The notes: generated by a model not told the origin, from the sequence alone. Positions 41,039 to 52,246 are shown, counted from the first letter of the stretch. The stretch: 64,000 bases of DNA from Citrobacter freundii (GCF_029717145.1 NZ_CP099222.1:744001-808000); one strand, 5' to 3'. A program made the numbers and translations.

Positions 41039-41935
41039 ATGGATATTTTTATCTCGAAAAAGATGCGTAATTTTATTCTGCTGGCGCAAACCAATAATAT
41101 CGCCAGAGCAGCAGAAAAAATCCACATGACCGCATCGCCCTTTGGCAAAAGCATTGCTGCACTGGAAGATCAAATCGGCTATACGCTGTTTACCCGTAAA
41201 GACAACAACATCAGTCTCAACAAAGCCGGGCAGGAGCTGTATCAAAAACTGTTTCCCGTCTATCAGCGTTTGTCCGCCATTGATAACGAAATCCATACTT
41301 CCTCGCGTCGTTCGCGTGAAATCGTTATCGGCATCGACAATACCTATCCGACCATCATTTTCGACCAGTTGATTAGCCTTGGTGATAAATATGAAGGCGT
41401 GACGGCTCAGGCCGTTGAATTCAGTGAGAATGGGGTGATTGATAATCTGTTCGACCGACAGCTGGATTTTATTATTTCGCCGCAGCATGTTTCTTCGCGC
41501 GTTCAGGAGCTGGAAAATCTGGCGGTGAGCGAACTGCCTCCCCTGCGCTTGGGGTTTCTGGTGTCCCGCCGTTACGAAGAAAAGCAGCCTCAGGATCTGC
41601 TGCGGGAATTACCCTGGCTGCAAATGCGCTTCCAGAACCGCGCCAATTTTGAAGCCATGCTGGATGCCTACATGCGGCCCAGTGGGATCAATCCAACCAT
41701 TATCTATCGTCCATATAGCTTTATGGCTAAAGTGAGTGCGGTGGAGCGCGGACATTTTCTGACGGTGATCCCCCATTTTGCCTGGCGGCTGGTGAATCCG
41801 GCAACGCTGAAATATTTTGATGCGCCCGGCAGCCCGATGTTCATGCAGGAATTTCTCTATTCGCTGAAAAATCATCGTTATACCGCCACGATGCTCCAGC
41901 ATATTGCTGAAGATCGTGACGGTACGGCAGATTAA
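41039..41935 (+). CDS. ygfI: LysR-type regulator YgfI
   Basis: A 298-residue LysR-family transcription factor with an N-terminal winged helix-turn-helix (ILLAQTNNIARAAEKIHMTASPFGKSI) and a C-terminal ligand domain. It converges on scpC with a 4-base overlap of the stop regions. Neighbourhood suggests a role in control of the scp operon or stress genes, but the genes it controls are not evident from sequence. The start at 41039 (MDIFIS) matches E. coli. Confidence 0.95.
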   Translation: MDIFISKKMRNFILLAQTNNIARAAEKIHMTASPFGKSIAALEDQIGYTLFTRKDNNISLNKAGQELYQKLFPVYQRLSAIDNEIHTSSRRSREIVIGIDNTYPTIIFDQLISLGDKYEGVTAQAVEFSENGVIDNLFDRQLDFIISPQHVSSRVQELENLAVSELPPLRLGFLVSRRYEEKQPQDLLRELPWLQMRFQNRANFEAMLDAYMRPSGINPTIIYRPYSFMAKVSAVERGHFLTVIPHFAWRLVNPATLKYFDAPGSPMFMQEFLYSLKNHRYTATMLQHIAEDRDGTAD

Positions 41936-43398
41936 CCCAGCATTGATCCTGTTTCGAGCAGGTTGCGGTGCAGATCAAATGCGTGGCTGAGATCGTGATG
42001 AATATGCCCGCCGGGTGCCTGTTCCAGATAGCGATGCAGGTAGTCGCGGTACAGCGGGTGCGCGCAGTTGTCGATGATGGTGTGCGCTCGTTGCAGCGGC
42101 GATAACCCACGCAGATCGGCAATCCCTTGTTCGGTAACGATCACTTTGACGCTGTGTTCGCTGTGATCGACGTGGCTGCACATCGGGACGATCGTCGAGA
42201 TTTTCCCGTCTTTGGCAATCGACGGGGCCATAAAAATAGACAGATAGGCGTTGCGCTCAAAATCCCCGCTGCCGCCGATGCCGTTCATCAGGTTTACCCC
42301 TGCAACGTGCGTGGAGTTGGCATGGCCATAGATATCAAACTCCAGGCCGACATTCAGCGCAATCACCCCCAGCCGGCGGATGATCTCCGGGTTATTGGAG
42401 ATCTCCTGCGGGCGCAGCACAATGCGGCTGGCGAAGAAATCCATATTGGCATAAATCTTCTGCAGTGAGGCGGCAGAAATCGTCAGGCTGGAGGCGCTGG
42501 CACCGGTAATCTTGCCCGTTTCCAGCAGATTTACGACCGACTCCTGCAGTACCTCGGAGTACATCATAAAGGGGGGAATTTCCGGATTCTCGCCCAGTCG
42601 CGCCATCACCGCGTTATTAATATTGCCGACGCCGCTTTGCAAGGGAAGAAACTCAGGTGGAATACGTTTGTGCGCCATTTCCGCCAGCAGAAAGCTCACC
42701 ACGTTATCGGCAATTTTCTGGCAGAGCGGATTGGTTTTATCCGACGCACTGCCGGCATCGGGCAGGTTCGTTTCCACCAGAGCGACGATTTTTTTCGGGT
42801 CTATCTGGACGCACTGGCTGCCGATGCGATCCATGGTATGAAAAATGGGGACGCTGTTACGACGCGGCGGCGCGCCTGGTATCACAATGTCGGCCAGTTC
42901 CGCTACGCGTGGATTGTGATAATGATTCAGCTCAATAATGACTTTTTTCGCCCGTAGCAGCCAGGTTGGCGCATTGCCGATCCCGCTGGTCAGCCAGATC
43001 CTGCCGTCCGGCGCAATGGCTGAGGCCTCTATAACAGCAACATCAATCTCGCCAAAGAAGCCGTAATTAACCATCTGTGCGACTTCACTGAGATGGAGAT
43101 CGACAAACCGCACCTGGCCTTGATTAATTTTCTGACGCAGGCCTGATGAGGTTTGATAAGGCGCGCGCCAGGAAACGGCATCCGCCTCAGAGAGCGCGTC
43201 ATCTGCGGCAGCGCTAATTGACGCGCCGGTCAGCAGGCGGATCTGAAAAGGCTGCCCGACCTGATGCAGTTCGCTGGCTTGCCGGGCAATCGCTGCGGGT
43301 AACGCCTTTGGTGAACCCGCAGGTGTAAAGCCGCTGAACGCCACCATATCATCATGCTGAATAATTTCTGCCGCCTGTTCGGCGCTCATCCGTTTCAT
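41932..43398 (-). CDS. scpC: Propionyl-CoA:succinate CoA-transferase
   Basis: Transfers CoA from propionyl-CoA to succinate, closing the cycle of the methylmalonyl-CoA pathway. The 488-residue protein is of the acetyl-CoA hydrolase/transferase family with the GASISAAADDALSEAD segment, and a C-terminal half holding the GIGGSGDFERNAYLS and ITEQGIADLRGLSP motifs. It is four residues shorter at the N-terminus than E. coli. Last gene of scpA-argK-scpB-scpC. Confidence 0.97.
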   Translation of the reverse strand: MKRMSAEQAAEIIQHDDMVAFSGFTPAGSPKALPAAIARQASELHQVGQPFQIRLLTGASISAAADDALSEADAVSWRAPYQTSSGLRQKINQGQVRFVDLHLSEVAQMVNYGFFGEIDVAVIEASAIAPDGRIWLTSGIGNAPTWLLRAKKVIIELNHYHNPRVAELADIVIPGAPPRRNSVPIFHTMDRIGSQCVQIDPKKIVALVETNLPDAGSASDKTNPLCQKIADNVVSFLLAEMAHKRIPPEFLPLQSGVGNINNAVMARLGENPEIPPFMMYSEVLQESVVNLLETGKITGASASSLTISAASLQKIYANMDFFASRIVLRPQEISNNPEIIRRLGVIALNVGLEFDIYGHANSTHVAGVNLMNGIGGSGDFERNAYLSIFMAPSIAKDGKISTIVPMCSHVDHSEHSVKVIVTEQGIADLRGLSPLQRAHTIIDNCAHPLYRDYLHRYLEQAPGGHIHHDLSHAFDLHRNLLETGSMLG

Positions 43399-43422
43399 GG
43401 CTTTTCCTTTAGCTGACCGCGA

Positions 43423-44208
43423 TTAATGGCCGACGAAATTCGGTTTCCGTTTTTCTAAAAACGCATTCATCCCTTCCTGATAGTCATTGCTGTCGTAAAC
43501 CGCACGGCGCATGCCCTGGATGCGTTCAAATTCATCGGAATTCATGGTGTGCGCTTCGCCCAGCACGCGCAGTTCTTCTTTGATCACGGCAATCGCCAGC
43601 GGCGCTTTTTCTGAGATGTGATGCGCCATTTGCAGAGTAAAATCTTCCAGCTCGTCGACGGCGACCACATGGTTGAGAATACCTACCGCCAGCGCGCGCT
43701 GGGCGGTAATCGGTAGGGCGGTGAAAATCAGCTCTTTGACGATATGAAAACCCGCATCACGGGTCAGGTTGTGAATACCCACCAGGTTATACGGCACGCC
43801 GAGATTGACCGGCGTCATCGAGAACGTCGAGGTCTCGGCAGAGATGATGAGATCGGAACTCATGATCATCTCGAATGCACCGCCCCAGACGCTGCCTTCA
43901 ACCATCGAGATAATAGGTTTCGGGTACTTTTGGATCATGCGGGTGATCTGGCGCAGCGGATCGTCATAGGACAGCGGATCGCGACGTCCGGTAGGGAGTT
44001 CATGAATATCATGTCCAGCAGAGAACACTTTGGCCCCGCTCGGTGCGCGCAGAATAATGCAGCGAATTTCTGGACGATTGAGATCGTTCAGCGCCAGCAT
44101 AAGATCGTCAATAAACACTTTGCTCAGGGCGTTAAGCTTGCGGGCATAGTTGAATTCAATGACCGCGACTTTCTGGATGATGACGACGTTGACGTATTGA
44201 TAGGACAT
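43423..44208 (-). CDS. scpB: Methylmalonyl-CoA decarboxylase
   Basis: Crotonase-fold enzyme that decarboxylates (R)-methylmalonyl-CoA to propionyl-CoA. The 261-residue product shows the oxyanion-hole segments FSAGHDIHEL and MVEGSVWGGAFEM. The start at 44208 (MSYQYVNVV) matches E. coli and follows the argK stop by 10 bases; the longer open frame runs into argK. Confidence 0.97.
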   Translation of the reverse strand: MSYQYVNVVIIQKVAVIEFNYARKLNALSKVFIDDLMLALNDLNRPEIRCIILRAPSGAKVFSAGHDIHELPTGRRDPLSYDDPLRQITRMIQKYPKPIISMVEGSVWGGAFEMIMSSDLIISAETSTFSMTPVNLGVPYNLVGIHNLTRDAGFHIVKELIFTALPITAQRALAVGILNHVVAVDELEDFTLQMAHHISEKAPLAIAVIKEELRVLGEAHTMNSDEFERIQGMRRAVYDSNDYQEGMNAFLEKRKPNFVGH

Positions 44209-44218
44209 AATGTTCTCT

Positions 44219-45214
44219 TTAATCAAAGTAATGATGTTGGATAAATTCGCTGATGTGTCGCAGGCCGGTACGTGGCGAAAGGTCATTGTTCCTGACCGAG
44301 CTCAGCGTTTGCTGGAAATAGCGATCGAAATCAGTGCGGGAAAATAACAGGTGCAGCGCCTCTTCTTCGGCCTGTTTCTGTAACCAGTCCACCGCCTGCT
44401 GCTGGCGTACTTTTTCCAGCCGACCGCTGGCTGTAAGGCATGTTTTAAAATCGATTATGGCCTGCCAGATTTCTTCAATGCCGCGTTTTTCCAGCGCGCT
44501 GCAGGCCAGAGCCTGCGGCTGCCACTCGTCATACTTGCGGCGGAGAATGTGCAGGGCGGAATCATACATATGGCGGGTGATGGCGACGTTGGCGCGGTTG
44601 TCCCCGTCATCCTTGTTGATGATGACCAGATCCGCCATCTCCATGATGCCTTTTTTGATACCCTGCAGATCGTCACCGCCGCCGGCTATTTGCAGCGAGA
44701 GAAAGCAATCAACCATGCTGGCGACTTCTGTTTCGGACTGCCCAACGCCGACGGTTTCGACGATCACTACGTCGAAGCCTGCCGCTTCGCACAGCAGCAT
44801 TAATTCCCGGGCGCGCTGGCTGGCACCGCCCAAATGCCCGCTGGAAGGAACCGGTCGAATAAACGCGGCATCCGCACGCGCCAGTTCCGTCATACGGGTT
44901 TTATCGCCCAGAATGCTACCGCCGCTGACCGGACTGCTGGGATCGACAGCGATCACCGCCACCCGCAATCCCTTACGGATCAGTAGCATGCCAAAGGCTT
45001 CCAGAAAGGTGCTTTTCCCCGCGCCCGGCGTACCGGTAATGCCCAGACGCAGGGCGTTACCGGTGAATGGTATAATGGCGTCCAGCAGCTGTGTGCTGAG
45101 TAGCTGATGACGCGGATGCTGGCTCTCGACCAGCGTCATGGCCTGGGCGAGCGTGGCGCGCTCCCCCAGACGTAGACGCTGGATGCTATCAGCCAGCGTG
45201 GCGCTGCTAATCAT
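44219..45214 (-). CDS. argK: MeaB-family GTPase, mutase chaperone
   Basis: G3E-family GTPase that protects and reloads the B12-dependent mutase. The 331-residue protein has Walker [10 protein letters not shown], the [18 protein letters not shown] switch region and the NKDD guanine-specificity motif. The old name reflects an early reading as an arginine-transport kinase; the context beside scpA supports the MeaB role. It overlaps the scpA stop by 8 bases. Confidence 0.97.
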   Translation of the reverse strand: MISSATLADSIQRLRLGERATLAQAMTLVESQHPRHQLLSTQLLDAIIPFTGNALRLGITGTPGAGKSTFLEAFGMLLIRKGLRVAVIAVDPSSPVSGGSILGDKTRMTELARADAAFIRPVPSSGHLGGASQRARELMLLCEAAGFDVVIVETVGVGQSETEVASMVDCFLSLQIAGGGDDLQGIKKGIMEMADLVIINKDDGDNRANVAITRHMYDSALHILRRKYDEWQPQALACSALEKRGIEEIWQAIIDFKTCLTASGRLEKVRQQQAVDWLQKQAEEEALHLLFSRTDFDRYFQQTLSSVRNNDLSPRTGLRHISEFIQHHYFD

Positions 45215-47351
45215 GGTGCTGACCAATGCGGGTTAATACATCGCGTACGCTGTCGAGCATCGGCGTACCGGGACCATAAATAGCGGCGACACCGCGCGCT
45301 TGCAGGAAGGCGTAATCCTGCGGTGGGATGACGCCGCCGGCTACCACGCAAATGTCCTCGCGCCCCCAGCTTTTGAGCGCCGCCACCAGTTCGGGGATCA
45401 ACGTTTTATGACCCGCCGCCAGTGAAGAAGCGCCAACCACGTGCACATCGTTTTCTACCGCCAGGCGAGCGATCTCTTCCGGCGTGGAGAACATCGGGCT
45501 GAGGTCAACATCGAAACCGAGATCGGAATAGGCGCTGGCGATCACTTTGGCGCCGCGATCGTGACCGTCCTGACCCATCTTAGCGACCAGAATGCGCGGG
45601 CGGCGGCCGTTATCGGCGAGAAATTTTTCAGTTTGCGCAACAATGGCGTCAAACTCGTCGGCGGATTTTTCAGACTGGTGGTAGCTTTGCGCAATCACTC
45701 CGGTGACACACTGGCTGGGTACCAGGTAACGGTCAAAAGCGGACTCCAGTGCGTCAGAGATTTCACCCAGCGTGGCGCGAACGCGCGCGGCATCTATTGC
45801 GGCGGCGAGCAGGTTTTCATTGTGCCGCGCCGCGTGGGTCAAAGCTTTCAGCGTGGCTTTCACCGCAATATCGTCACGGGTCGCGCGGATGTGTTGCAGC
45901 GAGGCAATCTGCTCGTTGCGCACCTTGACGTTGTCGATTTCCAATACCGACGTGGCGTCTTCTTTATCCAGCTTGTATTTGTTCACGCCAACGATAACGC
46001 GCTGGCCCTGGTCGATGAGTGATTGTTCGCGGGCGGAAGCTTCTTCGATCATCCGTTTTGGTAACCCCGCTTCTATCGCTTTCGCCATTCCACCCGCTTC
46101 ATCGATCTGTTCGATGATCGCCCGTGCTTGCTTAACGATCTGATCGGTCAGCGACTCCACATAATACGATCCGGCCAGCGGATCGACGGTGCGGCAGATC
46201 TCCGACTCCTCCTGAATGATGATCTGCGTATTGCGCGCGATGCGGGCGGAAAAGTCAGTCGGCAGGCCGAGCGCTTCATCAAAGGCGTTGGTGTGCAAAG
46301 ACTGAGTACCGCCCAGGGTTGCACCCAGCGCTTCGATGGTGGTGCGCACCACGTTGTTGTACGGATCCTGCTCGGTCAGGCTCCAACCGGAGGTCTGACA
46401 GTGGGTACGTAGCGCCAGGGATTTTGGGTTGGTGGCGCCAAAACCGCTGACCGCCTCGCTCCACAGATAGCGCGCGGCGCGCAGCATGGCGACATTCATA
46501 AACAGATCCATGCCAATGCCGAAGAAGAATGACAGTCGTGGGGCGAAATCATCAATTTTCAGTCCGGCGGACAGCGCGGCCTTGATGTACTCAATCCCGT
46601 CGGCCAGGGTAAACGCCACCTGCTGCACGCAGTTGGCACCCGCTTCACCCATGTGATATCCGCTGATGCTGATGGTATTAAAGCGCGGCATATTGTCAGA
46701 ACACCAGGCAATGATGTCAGCGATAATGCGCATAGAGGGCTTGGGCGGGTAAATATAGGTGTTGCGGCATAGGTACTCTTTCAGAATATCGTTTTGTATC
46801 GTGCCAGTGAGCAGCTCTGGCGCGACGCCTTGCTCCTGCGCTGCCACGATATAAAACGCCATCACCGGGAGTACCGCGCCGTTCATGGTCATGGATACCG
46901 ACATCTTATCCAGTGGGATCTGGTCGAACAGTACCTTCATATCTTCGACGGTATCTATAGCCACGCCCGCTTTGCCGACGTCGCCTGCCACGCGCGGGTT
47001 ATCTGAGTCGTAGCCGCGATGAGTGGCGAGGTCAAAGGCGACGGAAAGCCCTTTTTGTCCGGCGGCGAGATTACGGCGATAAAACGCGTTAGATTCTTTG
47101 GCGGTAGAGAACCCGGCGTACTGGCGAATAGTCCACGGCTGCGCGGTATACATGGTGGCGCGTGGGCCACGAACGTAAGGCGCCAGGCCGGGGAGGGTGC
47201 CCGTCACTTCCAGGTTGTCGAGATCAGCCTCGGTGTACAGCGGCTTAATGGCAATCCCTTCTGCCGTCTGTTTTACCAGCGAGTCGACGGTTTTTTCCCG
47301 TCGGCTGAGTTCTTTGTTGGCGAGCGTTTGCCACGCCTGCATATTGGCCAT
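45207..47351 (-). CDS. scpA: Methylmalonyl-CoA mutase ('sleeping beauty mutase')
   Basis: Adenosylcobalamin enzyme that interconverts succinyl-CoA and methylmalonyl-CoA. The 714-residue single-chain protein has the N-terminal CoA-binding barrel and a C-terminal B12 domain with the DGHDRG base-off motif and the [11 protein letters not shown] segment. The start at 47351 (MANMQAWQ) corresponds to the E. coli start. It heads the operon; REP sequence lies upstream. Activity depends on exogenous or endogenous B12, which this window does not reveal. Confidence 0.98.
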   Translation of the reverse strand: MANMQAWQTLANKELSRREKTVDSLVKQTAEGIAIKPLYTEADLDNLEVTGTLPGLAPYVRGPRATMYTAQPWTIRQYAGFSTAKESNAFYRRNLAAGQKGLSVAFDLATHRGYDSDNPRVAGDVGKAGVAIDTVEDMKVLFDQIPLDKMSVSMTMNGAVLPVMAFYIVAAQEQGVAPELLTGTIQNDILKEYLCRNTYIYPPKPSMRIIADIIAWCSDNMPRFNTISISGYHMGEAGANCVQQVAFTLADGIEYIKAALSAGLKIDDFAPRLSFFFGIGMDLFMNVAMLRAARYLWSEAVSGFGATNPKSLALRTHCQTSGWSLTEQDPYNNVVRTTIEALGATLGGTQSLHTNAFDEALGLPTDFSARIARNTQIIIQEESEICRTVDPLAGSYYVESLTDQIVKQARAIIEQIDEAGGMAKAIEAGLPKRMIEEASAREQSLIDQGQRVIVGVNKYKLDKEDATSVLEIDNVKVRNEQIASLQHIRATRDDIAVKATLKALTHAARHNENLLAAAIDAARVRATLGEISDALESAFDRYLVPSQCVTGVIAQSYHQSEKSADEFDAIVAQTEKFLADNGRRPRILVAKMGQDGHDRGAKVIASAYSDLGFDVDLSPMFSTPEEIARLAVENDVHVVGASSLAAGHKTLIPELVAALKSWGREDICVVAGGVIPPQDYAFLQARGVAAIYGPGTPMLDSVRDVLTRIGQHHD

Positions 47352-47528
47352 TTTTTGCTCCGTATTACGCAATAAGTTGAATCTTTGCGAATACGGTGAG
47401 CTTTTTCAGCTGGCTTGTCGCCAGCAAAAAATAGCCAATAAGACGTCGTTTTTTGCCGCGTGGCGTGTTTTATTTTGTGATGGATTTCAAAGACGTGGCG
47501 GGAATAGCATGAAAAGAGGGTATAAGGT

Positions 47529-47564
47529 TGTAGGCCGGATAAGGCGTTACGCCGCCATCCGGCA
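47529..47564. repeat. REP element between argP and scpA
   Basis: GTAGGCCGGATAAGGCG...CGCCGCCATCCGGC palindrome in the gap between argP's end and the scpA start. Confidence 0.88.
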
Positions 47565-47583
47565 CTCAGGGGCAATAAATGCT

Positions 47584-48477
47584 TTAATCCTGACGCAGCA
47601 CATTGTGTCCGTAGGCCAGCAGCGCATCGGTGACGTTGCGCATCATGCGGCTTTCCGGTGCAAAGCGATGCCAATAGAGCATCCGACGCTGGAACAGGCC
47701 TGGCGTTAAGTCGATAAGCTCGCCGCTTTCCAGCTCTTTCTCGATCTGCAGGTGTGGGATCATGCAGCAGGTTGTCCCCTGGCGCGCCAGCTGCACAAAG
47801 GCTTCCGACGAGTTAACGATGTGGCACGGCACGCTGCCCGGTGGCAGATCGAAGTTTTGTTGCAGAAAAGCCTGATGCATGTCGTCGAGATGGTCAAACG
47901 CAACCGCCGGCGCTTTTAGCAGGGCAGAACGGGTGACGCCATTCGGAAAGTAGCGCTCGGCAAAAGGTTTTGAGCCGACAAACAGGTAGTCCAGCGCGCC
48001 GAGTTTATCCACCAGACAGCTTGGTAGCGCCTGATGTTGAATACTCACCGCGCCCACCACTTCACCGCGACGCAGGCGTTCCTGAGTGCGTGTTTCATCT
48101 TCAACCTGCAGGTTCAGACGAATCGGTGAGTTTGCCAGCACAGGGGCCAGCGCCGGGAGTAGCCAGGTGGCCAGACTGTCGGCGTTGACGGCCAGGGAGA
48201 GCAGCAGCGGCGTCGAGCCGGTTTGTTCATCTCCCAGCCACTCGTCTTCCAGCAGTTCAACCTGACGCAACAGTGCCAGCAACTTTTGCCCTTGCTCGGT
48301 TGGGCGAGGCGGTACGGTACGCACCAGCAGCGGTTGTCCGAACATATTCTCAAGCTGTTTTATGCGTTGTGAAACCGCGGATTGTGTGATGCATAGCTTT
48401 TGCGCAGCGCGCTCAAATCCCCGTTCACGAATAACCGCATCCAGTGCTTGTAGTGTTCTGTAGTCCGGACGTTTCAT
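47584..48477 (-). CDS. argP: LysR-type regulator ArgP
   Basis: Activates argO when arginine is bound and is antagonised by lysine; also known as IciA. The 297-residue protein has an N-terminal helix-turn-helix ([21 protein letters not shown]) and a C-terminal ligand domain. The start at 48477 (MKRPDYRTL) equals E. coli. It is divergent from rpiA with 170 bases between the start codons. Confidence 0.98.
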   Translation of the reverse strand: MKRPDYRTLQALDAVIRERGFERAAQKLCITQSAVSQRIKQLENMFGQPLLVRTVPPRPTEQGQKLLALLRQVELLEDEWLGDEQTGSTPLLLSLAVNADSLATWLLPALAPVLANSPIRLNLQVEDETRTQERLRRGEVVGAVSIQHQALPSCLVDKLGALDYLFVGSKPFAERYFPNGVTRSALLKAPAVAFDHLDDMHQAFLQQNFDLPPGSVPCHIVNSSEAFVQLARQGTTCCMIPHLQIEKELESGELIDLTPGLFQRRMLYWHRFAPESRMMRNVTDALLAYGHNVLRQD

Positions 48478-48647
48478 TGCTCTGACGTACTCCTGATATT
48501 TTTGCGTGTTCTGCACTATGACACAATTTTAGGTTGGGTACAGACGAAATCCGCCGTCTGCGAGCGGGTGTGGGGACATTTTTCTACGCAATGTTCTATA
48601 ATGCGCGTGAATTTCCACACCACATTCACACCACAGGCGAAACGATC

Positions 48648-49307
48648 ATGACGCAGGATGAACTGAAAAAAGCAGTAGGATGGGCGGCACTTCAGTATGT
48701 ACAGCCCGGCACCATTGTGGGCGTAGGTACCGGTTCAACAGCCGCACACTTTATTGATGCGCTGGGCACCATGAAAGGTCAGATTGAAGGCGCAGTGTCC
48801 AGTTCGGACGCTTCCACTGAAAAACTCAAAAGCCTCGGTATCCACGTGTTCGATCTTAACGAAGTGGACAGCCTTGGCGTTTACGTTGATGGCGCGGACG
48901 AAATCAACGGTCACATGCAAATGATCAAAGGCGGCGGCGCAGCGCTGACCCGCGAAAAGATCATTGCCTCCGTCGCTAAGAAATTTATCTGCATCGCCGA
49001 CGCGTCCAAAGAAGTCGATATTCTGGGTAACTTCCCGCTGCCGGTAGAAGTGATCCCGATGGCGCGTAGTGCGGTTGCTCGTCAGTTGGTGAAGCTGGGC
49101 GGTCGTCCTGAATACCGTCAGGGTGTGATTACTGATAACGGCAACGTCATCCTTGACGTGCACGGTCTGGAGATCCTTGACGCTGTGGCGATGGAAAACG
49201 CCATCAACGCAATCCCGGGCGTTGTGACCGTGGGTCTGTTTGCCAACCGTGGGGCGGACGTTGCGCTGATCGGCACAGCAGATGGCGTGAAAACTATCGT
49301 AAAATGA
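48648..49307 (+). CDS. rpiA: Ribose-5-phosphate isomerase A
   Basis: Interconverts ribose 5-phosphate and ribulose 5-phosphate in the pentose phosphate pathway. The 219-residue protein has [15 protein letters not shown] and [11 protein letters not shown], the phosphate and catalytic segments of RpiA. The start at 48648 (MTQDELKK) is preferred over the 38-codon longer frame because it gives the family length. Confidence 0.98.
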   Translation: MTQDELKKAVGWAALQYVQPGTIVGVGTGSTAAHFIDALGTMKGQIEGAVSSSDASTEKLKSLGIHVFDLNEVDSLGVYVDGADEINGHMQMIKGGGAALTREKIIASVAKKFICIADASKEVDILGNFPLPVEVIPMARSAVARQLVKLGGRPEYRQGVITDNGNVILDVHGLEILDAVAMENAINAIPGVVTVGLFANRGADVALIGTADGVKTIVK

Positions 49308-49580
49308 TCTGACGACCGGGATCTTCTGTCGTTAAAAAAATTTTGGCAGGGCAAATTTGGTGACTTGTGTCACGTTTACAATATTGTCCTGCCGATCCCT
49401 CCAAAGAAAAAGTTATCACCAGAATTTTACTCTGACATTTCCCGCTGAATGACACTTCTTCAGCACGACGACGCAAACGTTCATATTGCCGCAATATTTT
49501 TTTTTGATATGTTGAAGAGGCGGATGAAAATCCCACACACAACACATCAGATTGAACTAAAAAAAGACAGGGTCGGGGAA

Positions 49581-50813
49581 ATGGCAAAGGTATCACTGGA
49601 GAAAGAAAAGATTAAGTTTCTGCTGGTTGAAGGTGTGCATCAAAAAGCACTGGAAAGCCTTCGTGCGGCAGGTTACACCAACATCGAGTTTCACAAAGGC
49701 GCTCTGGACACTGAACAGCTGAAAGAGTCCATCCGTGATGCCCATTTTATTGGCCTGCGATCCCGTACTCATCTGACTGAAGATGTGATTGACGCCGCAG
49801 AGAAACTGGTCGCGATAGGCTGCTTCTGTATCGGCACCAATCAGGTTGATCTGGGTGCGGCGGCAAAACGCGGGATCCCCGTGTTTAACGCACCATTCTC
49901 TAACACCCGCTCCGTTGCCGAACTGGTAATTGGCGAACTGTTGCTGCTGCTGCGCGGCGTGCCGGAAGCGAACGCTAAGGCGCACCGTGGCGTGTGGAAC
50001 AAACTGGCTACCGGCTCTTTTGAAGCGCGTGGCAAAAAACTGGGGATTATTGGTTACGGCCACATTGGTACCCAGTTGGGCATTCTGGCGGAATCGCTGG
50101 GGATGCACGTCTATTTCTATGATATTGAAAACAAACTCCCGCTGGGTAACGCCACCCAGGTACAGCATCTTTCCGACCTGCTCAATATGAGCGATGTGGT
50201 CAGCCTTCACGTGCCGGAAAATGCCTCCACCAAGAATATGATGGGCGCACAAGAGATTGCCCTGATGAAGCCGGGTGCGCTGCTGATCAACGCCGCGCGC
50301 GGCACGGTTGTTGATATTCCTGCGCTGTGCGATGCGTTAGCCACTAAACATCTGGCTGGCGCAGCAATCGACGTCTTCCCGACGGAGCCGGCGAGCAACA
50401 GCGATCCGTTTACATCTCCGCTGTGTGATTTTGACAACGTGATCCTGACGCCGCACATCGGCGGTTCAACGCTGGAAGCGCAGGAAAACATTGGTCTGGA
50501 AGTGGCAGGTAAGCTGACGAAGTATTCCGATAACGGCTCTACGCTGTCGGCGGTTAACTTTCCGGAAGTGTCGCTGCCGCTGCACGGCGGTCGTCGTCTG
50601 ATGCACATTCACGAAAACCGACCAGGCGTGCTGACCGCGCTGAACCAAATCTTTGCCGAGCAGGGCGTTAACATTGCCGCGCAGTATCTGCAAACTTCCG
50701 CGCAGGTGGGGTATGTGGTTATTGATATCGAGGCAGATGAGGATGTGGCGGAGAAAGCGCTGCTGGCGATGAAAGCCATTCCGGGAACGATTCGCGCACG
50801 TATGCTGTACTAA
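49581..50813 (+). CDS. serA: D-3-phosphoglycerate dehydrogenase
   Basis: First step of serine synthesis, oxidising 3-phosphoglycerate with NAD; feedback-inhibited by serine through the C-terminal ACT domain. The 410-residue protein has the Rossmann motif GIIGYGHIGTQLG, the catalytic His in TPHIGGST and the ACT segment HENRPGVL. The start at 49581 (MAKVSLEKE) fits the E. coli protein; 44 upstream codons of the open frame are leader. Serine made here feeds glycine cleavage encoded 7 kb away. Confidence 0.98.
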   Translation: MAKVSLEKEKIKFLLVEGVHQKALESLRAAGYTNIEFHKGALDTEQLKESIRDAHFIGLRSRTHLTEDVIDAAEKLVAIGCFCIGTNQVDLGAAAKRGIPVFNAPFSNTRSVAELVIGELLLLLRGVPEANAKAHRGVWNKLATGSFEARGKKLGIIGYGHIGTQLGILAESLGMHVYFYDIENKLPLGNATQVQHLSDLLNMSDVVSLHVPENASTKNMMGAQEIALMKPGALLINAARGTVVDIPALCDALATKHLAGAAIDVFPTEPASNSDPFTSPLCDFDNVILTPHIGGSTLEAQENIGLEVAGKLTKYSDNGSTLSAVNFPEVSLPLHGGRRLMHIHENRPGVLTALNQIFAEQGVNIAAQYLQTSAQVGYVVIDIEADEDVAEKALLAMKAIPGTIRARMLY

Positions 50814-50825
50814 TTATTGGTACAT

Positions 50826-50902
50826 CGTGCCGGGTGGCGACTGCGTCTTAACCGACCTACGAGATGATTCGTAGGTCGGTTAAGCGTAGCGCCATCTGGC
50901 AA
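50826..50902. repeat. REP-like element with 15-base arms after serA
   Basis: A GCCGGGTGGCG...GCGCCATCTGGC outer pair encloses a 15-base perfect inverted repeat (50848-50862 and 50869-50883) around a six-base loop. The inner arms (core ACCGACCTACGA) differ from the common GCCGGATAAG type elsewhere in the window. Confidence 0.8.
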
Positions 50903-50909
50903 TTCAAGG

Positions 50910-51506
50910 CTACCATTCCCATACTTTTGACGGTGTTACCACCGCGGGCAGCGGAATATCCCACTCTTCGACCGGTAACTTCTCCACTCGCTGGCAATCA
51001 TGTGCGTAGCCCACCGGCTGGATCTGATGCTGCTGCCAGTTTTGTAACGTGCGATCGTAAAAACCACCGCCCATGCCTAAGCGCTGTCCGTCTTCATCAA
51101 ACGCCACGAGCGGCGTAATCAATACATCCAGCTTTGATAACGGCAAAACGTCGCGCACATCGAGTCGCGGCTCCTGGATTTTGAGTCGGTTAGTTACCAG
51201 ATCACTGTGCGGATGATAGTGCAGAAACAGTAAATTACCGCGGCTAAACGGATGTAGAACCGGGAGATAGACACGCTTGCCCGCACGCCACAGTTGTTCG
51301 ATCAGCGGTTGAGTATCAAGTTCGCCATCAAAAGAGAGAAATACCGCCACGGTGTGGGCGAGTACAACAGGGGGGAAGCTCAGCATTCTGCTCGCGGCCT
51401 GCTGACCGAAATGGCGTTGTTGCTCAGGCGTTAGCGCACGGCGACGTTGCCGAATCAGTTGACGAATTTCTTGCCGGGATAAAGGAAGTTCAGAAAGTAG
51501 TGTCAT
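50910..51506 (-). CDS. fau: 5-formyltetrahydrofolate cyclo-ligase (Fau/YgfA)
   Basis: ATP-dependent conversion of 5-formyl-THF to 5,10-methenyl-THF in folate metabolism; linked in E. coli to persister formation. The 198-residue protein ends with the family motifs LGMGGGFYDRTL and VEEWDIPLP. Start at 51506; the position of the shorter E. coli start (MIRQRRR) here reads LIRQRRR with a CTG codon, so the longer form is the one encoded. It lies 19 bases past the 6S RNA end, as part of the ssrS-fau transcript. Confidence 0.95.
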   Translation of the reverse strand: MTLLSELPLSRQEIRQLIRQRRRALTPEQQRHFGQQAASRMLSFPPVVLAHTVAVFLSFDGELDTQPLIEQLWRAGKRVYLPVLHPFSRGNLLFLHYHPHSDLVTNRLKIQEPRLDVRDVLPLSKLDVLITPLVAFDEDGQRLGMGGGFYDRTLQNWQQHQIQPVGYAHDCQRVEKLPVEEWDIPLPAVVTPSKVWEW

Positions 51507-51525
51507 GGCTGTTGCCAGGTAGAAG

Positions 51526-51709
51526 GGAATCTCCGAGATGCCGCCGCAGGCTGTAACCCTTGAACCCTTGGTTCAAGGTGAATGTGTCGTCACAGTTTTA
51601 AGGCTTCTCGGACGAACCGAGCATGCTCACCAACCGTGGAGCGCCACATTCTTGTGGTATGAAATATCGGCTCAGGGGACTGGCCCGCTTGCAAACATCT
51701 CAGAGAAAT
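51526..51709 (-). ncRNA. ssrS: 6S RNA
   Basis: A 184-base RNA on the minus strand beginning ATTTCTCTGAG and ending GGAGATTCC, which pair to close the terminal stem. The body matches E. coli 6S RNA almost base for base, including the central bubble region around the CCGAGCATGCTC segment. 6S RNA binds sigma-70 RNA polymerase as a promoter mimic in stationary phase. zapA is upstream and fau downstream on the same strand. Confidence 0.98.
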
Positions 51710-51750
51710 TTTGTCTTCACGGTCACTCTACCACAGTAAACCGAAAAGTG

Positions 51751-52146
<396 letters not shown>

Positions 52147-52246
52147 CTATAGCTACCCTGGTATGAACATACAAGCCCTTTTCTGGTCCACCAGGGCCCA
52201 AAGTGGTAGCATAACATGAATATCCTCCCTTTGATGACGAATGCTT

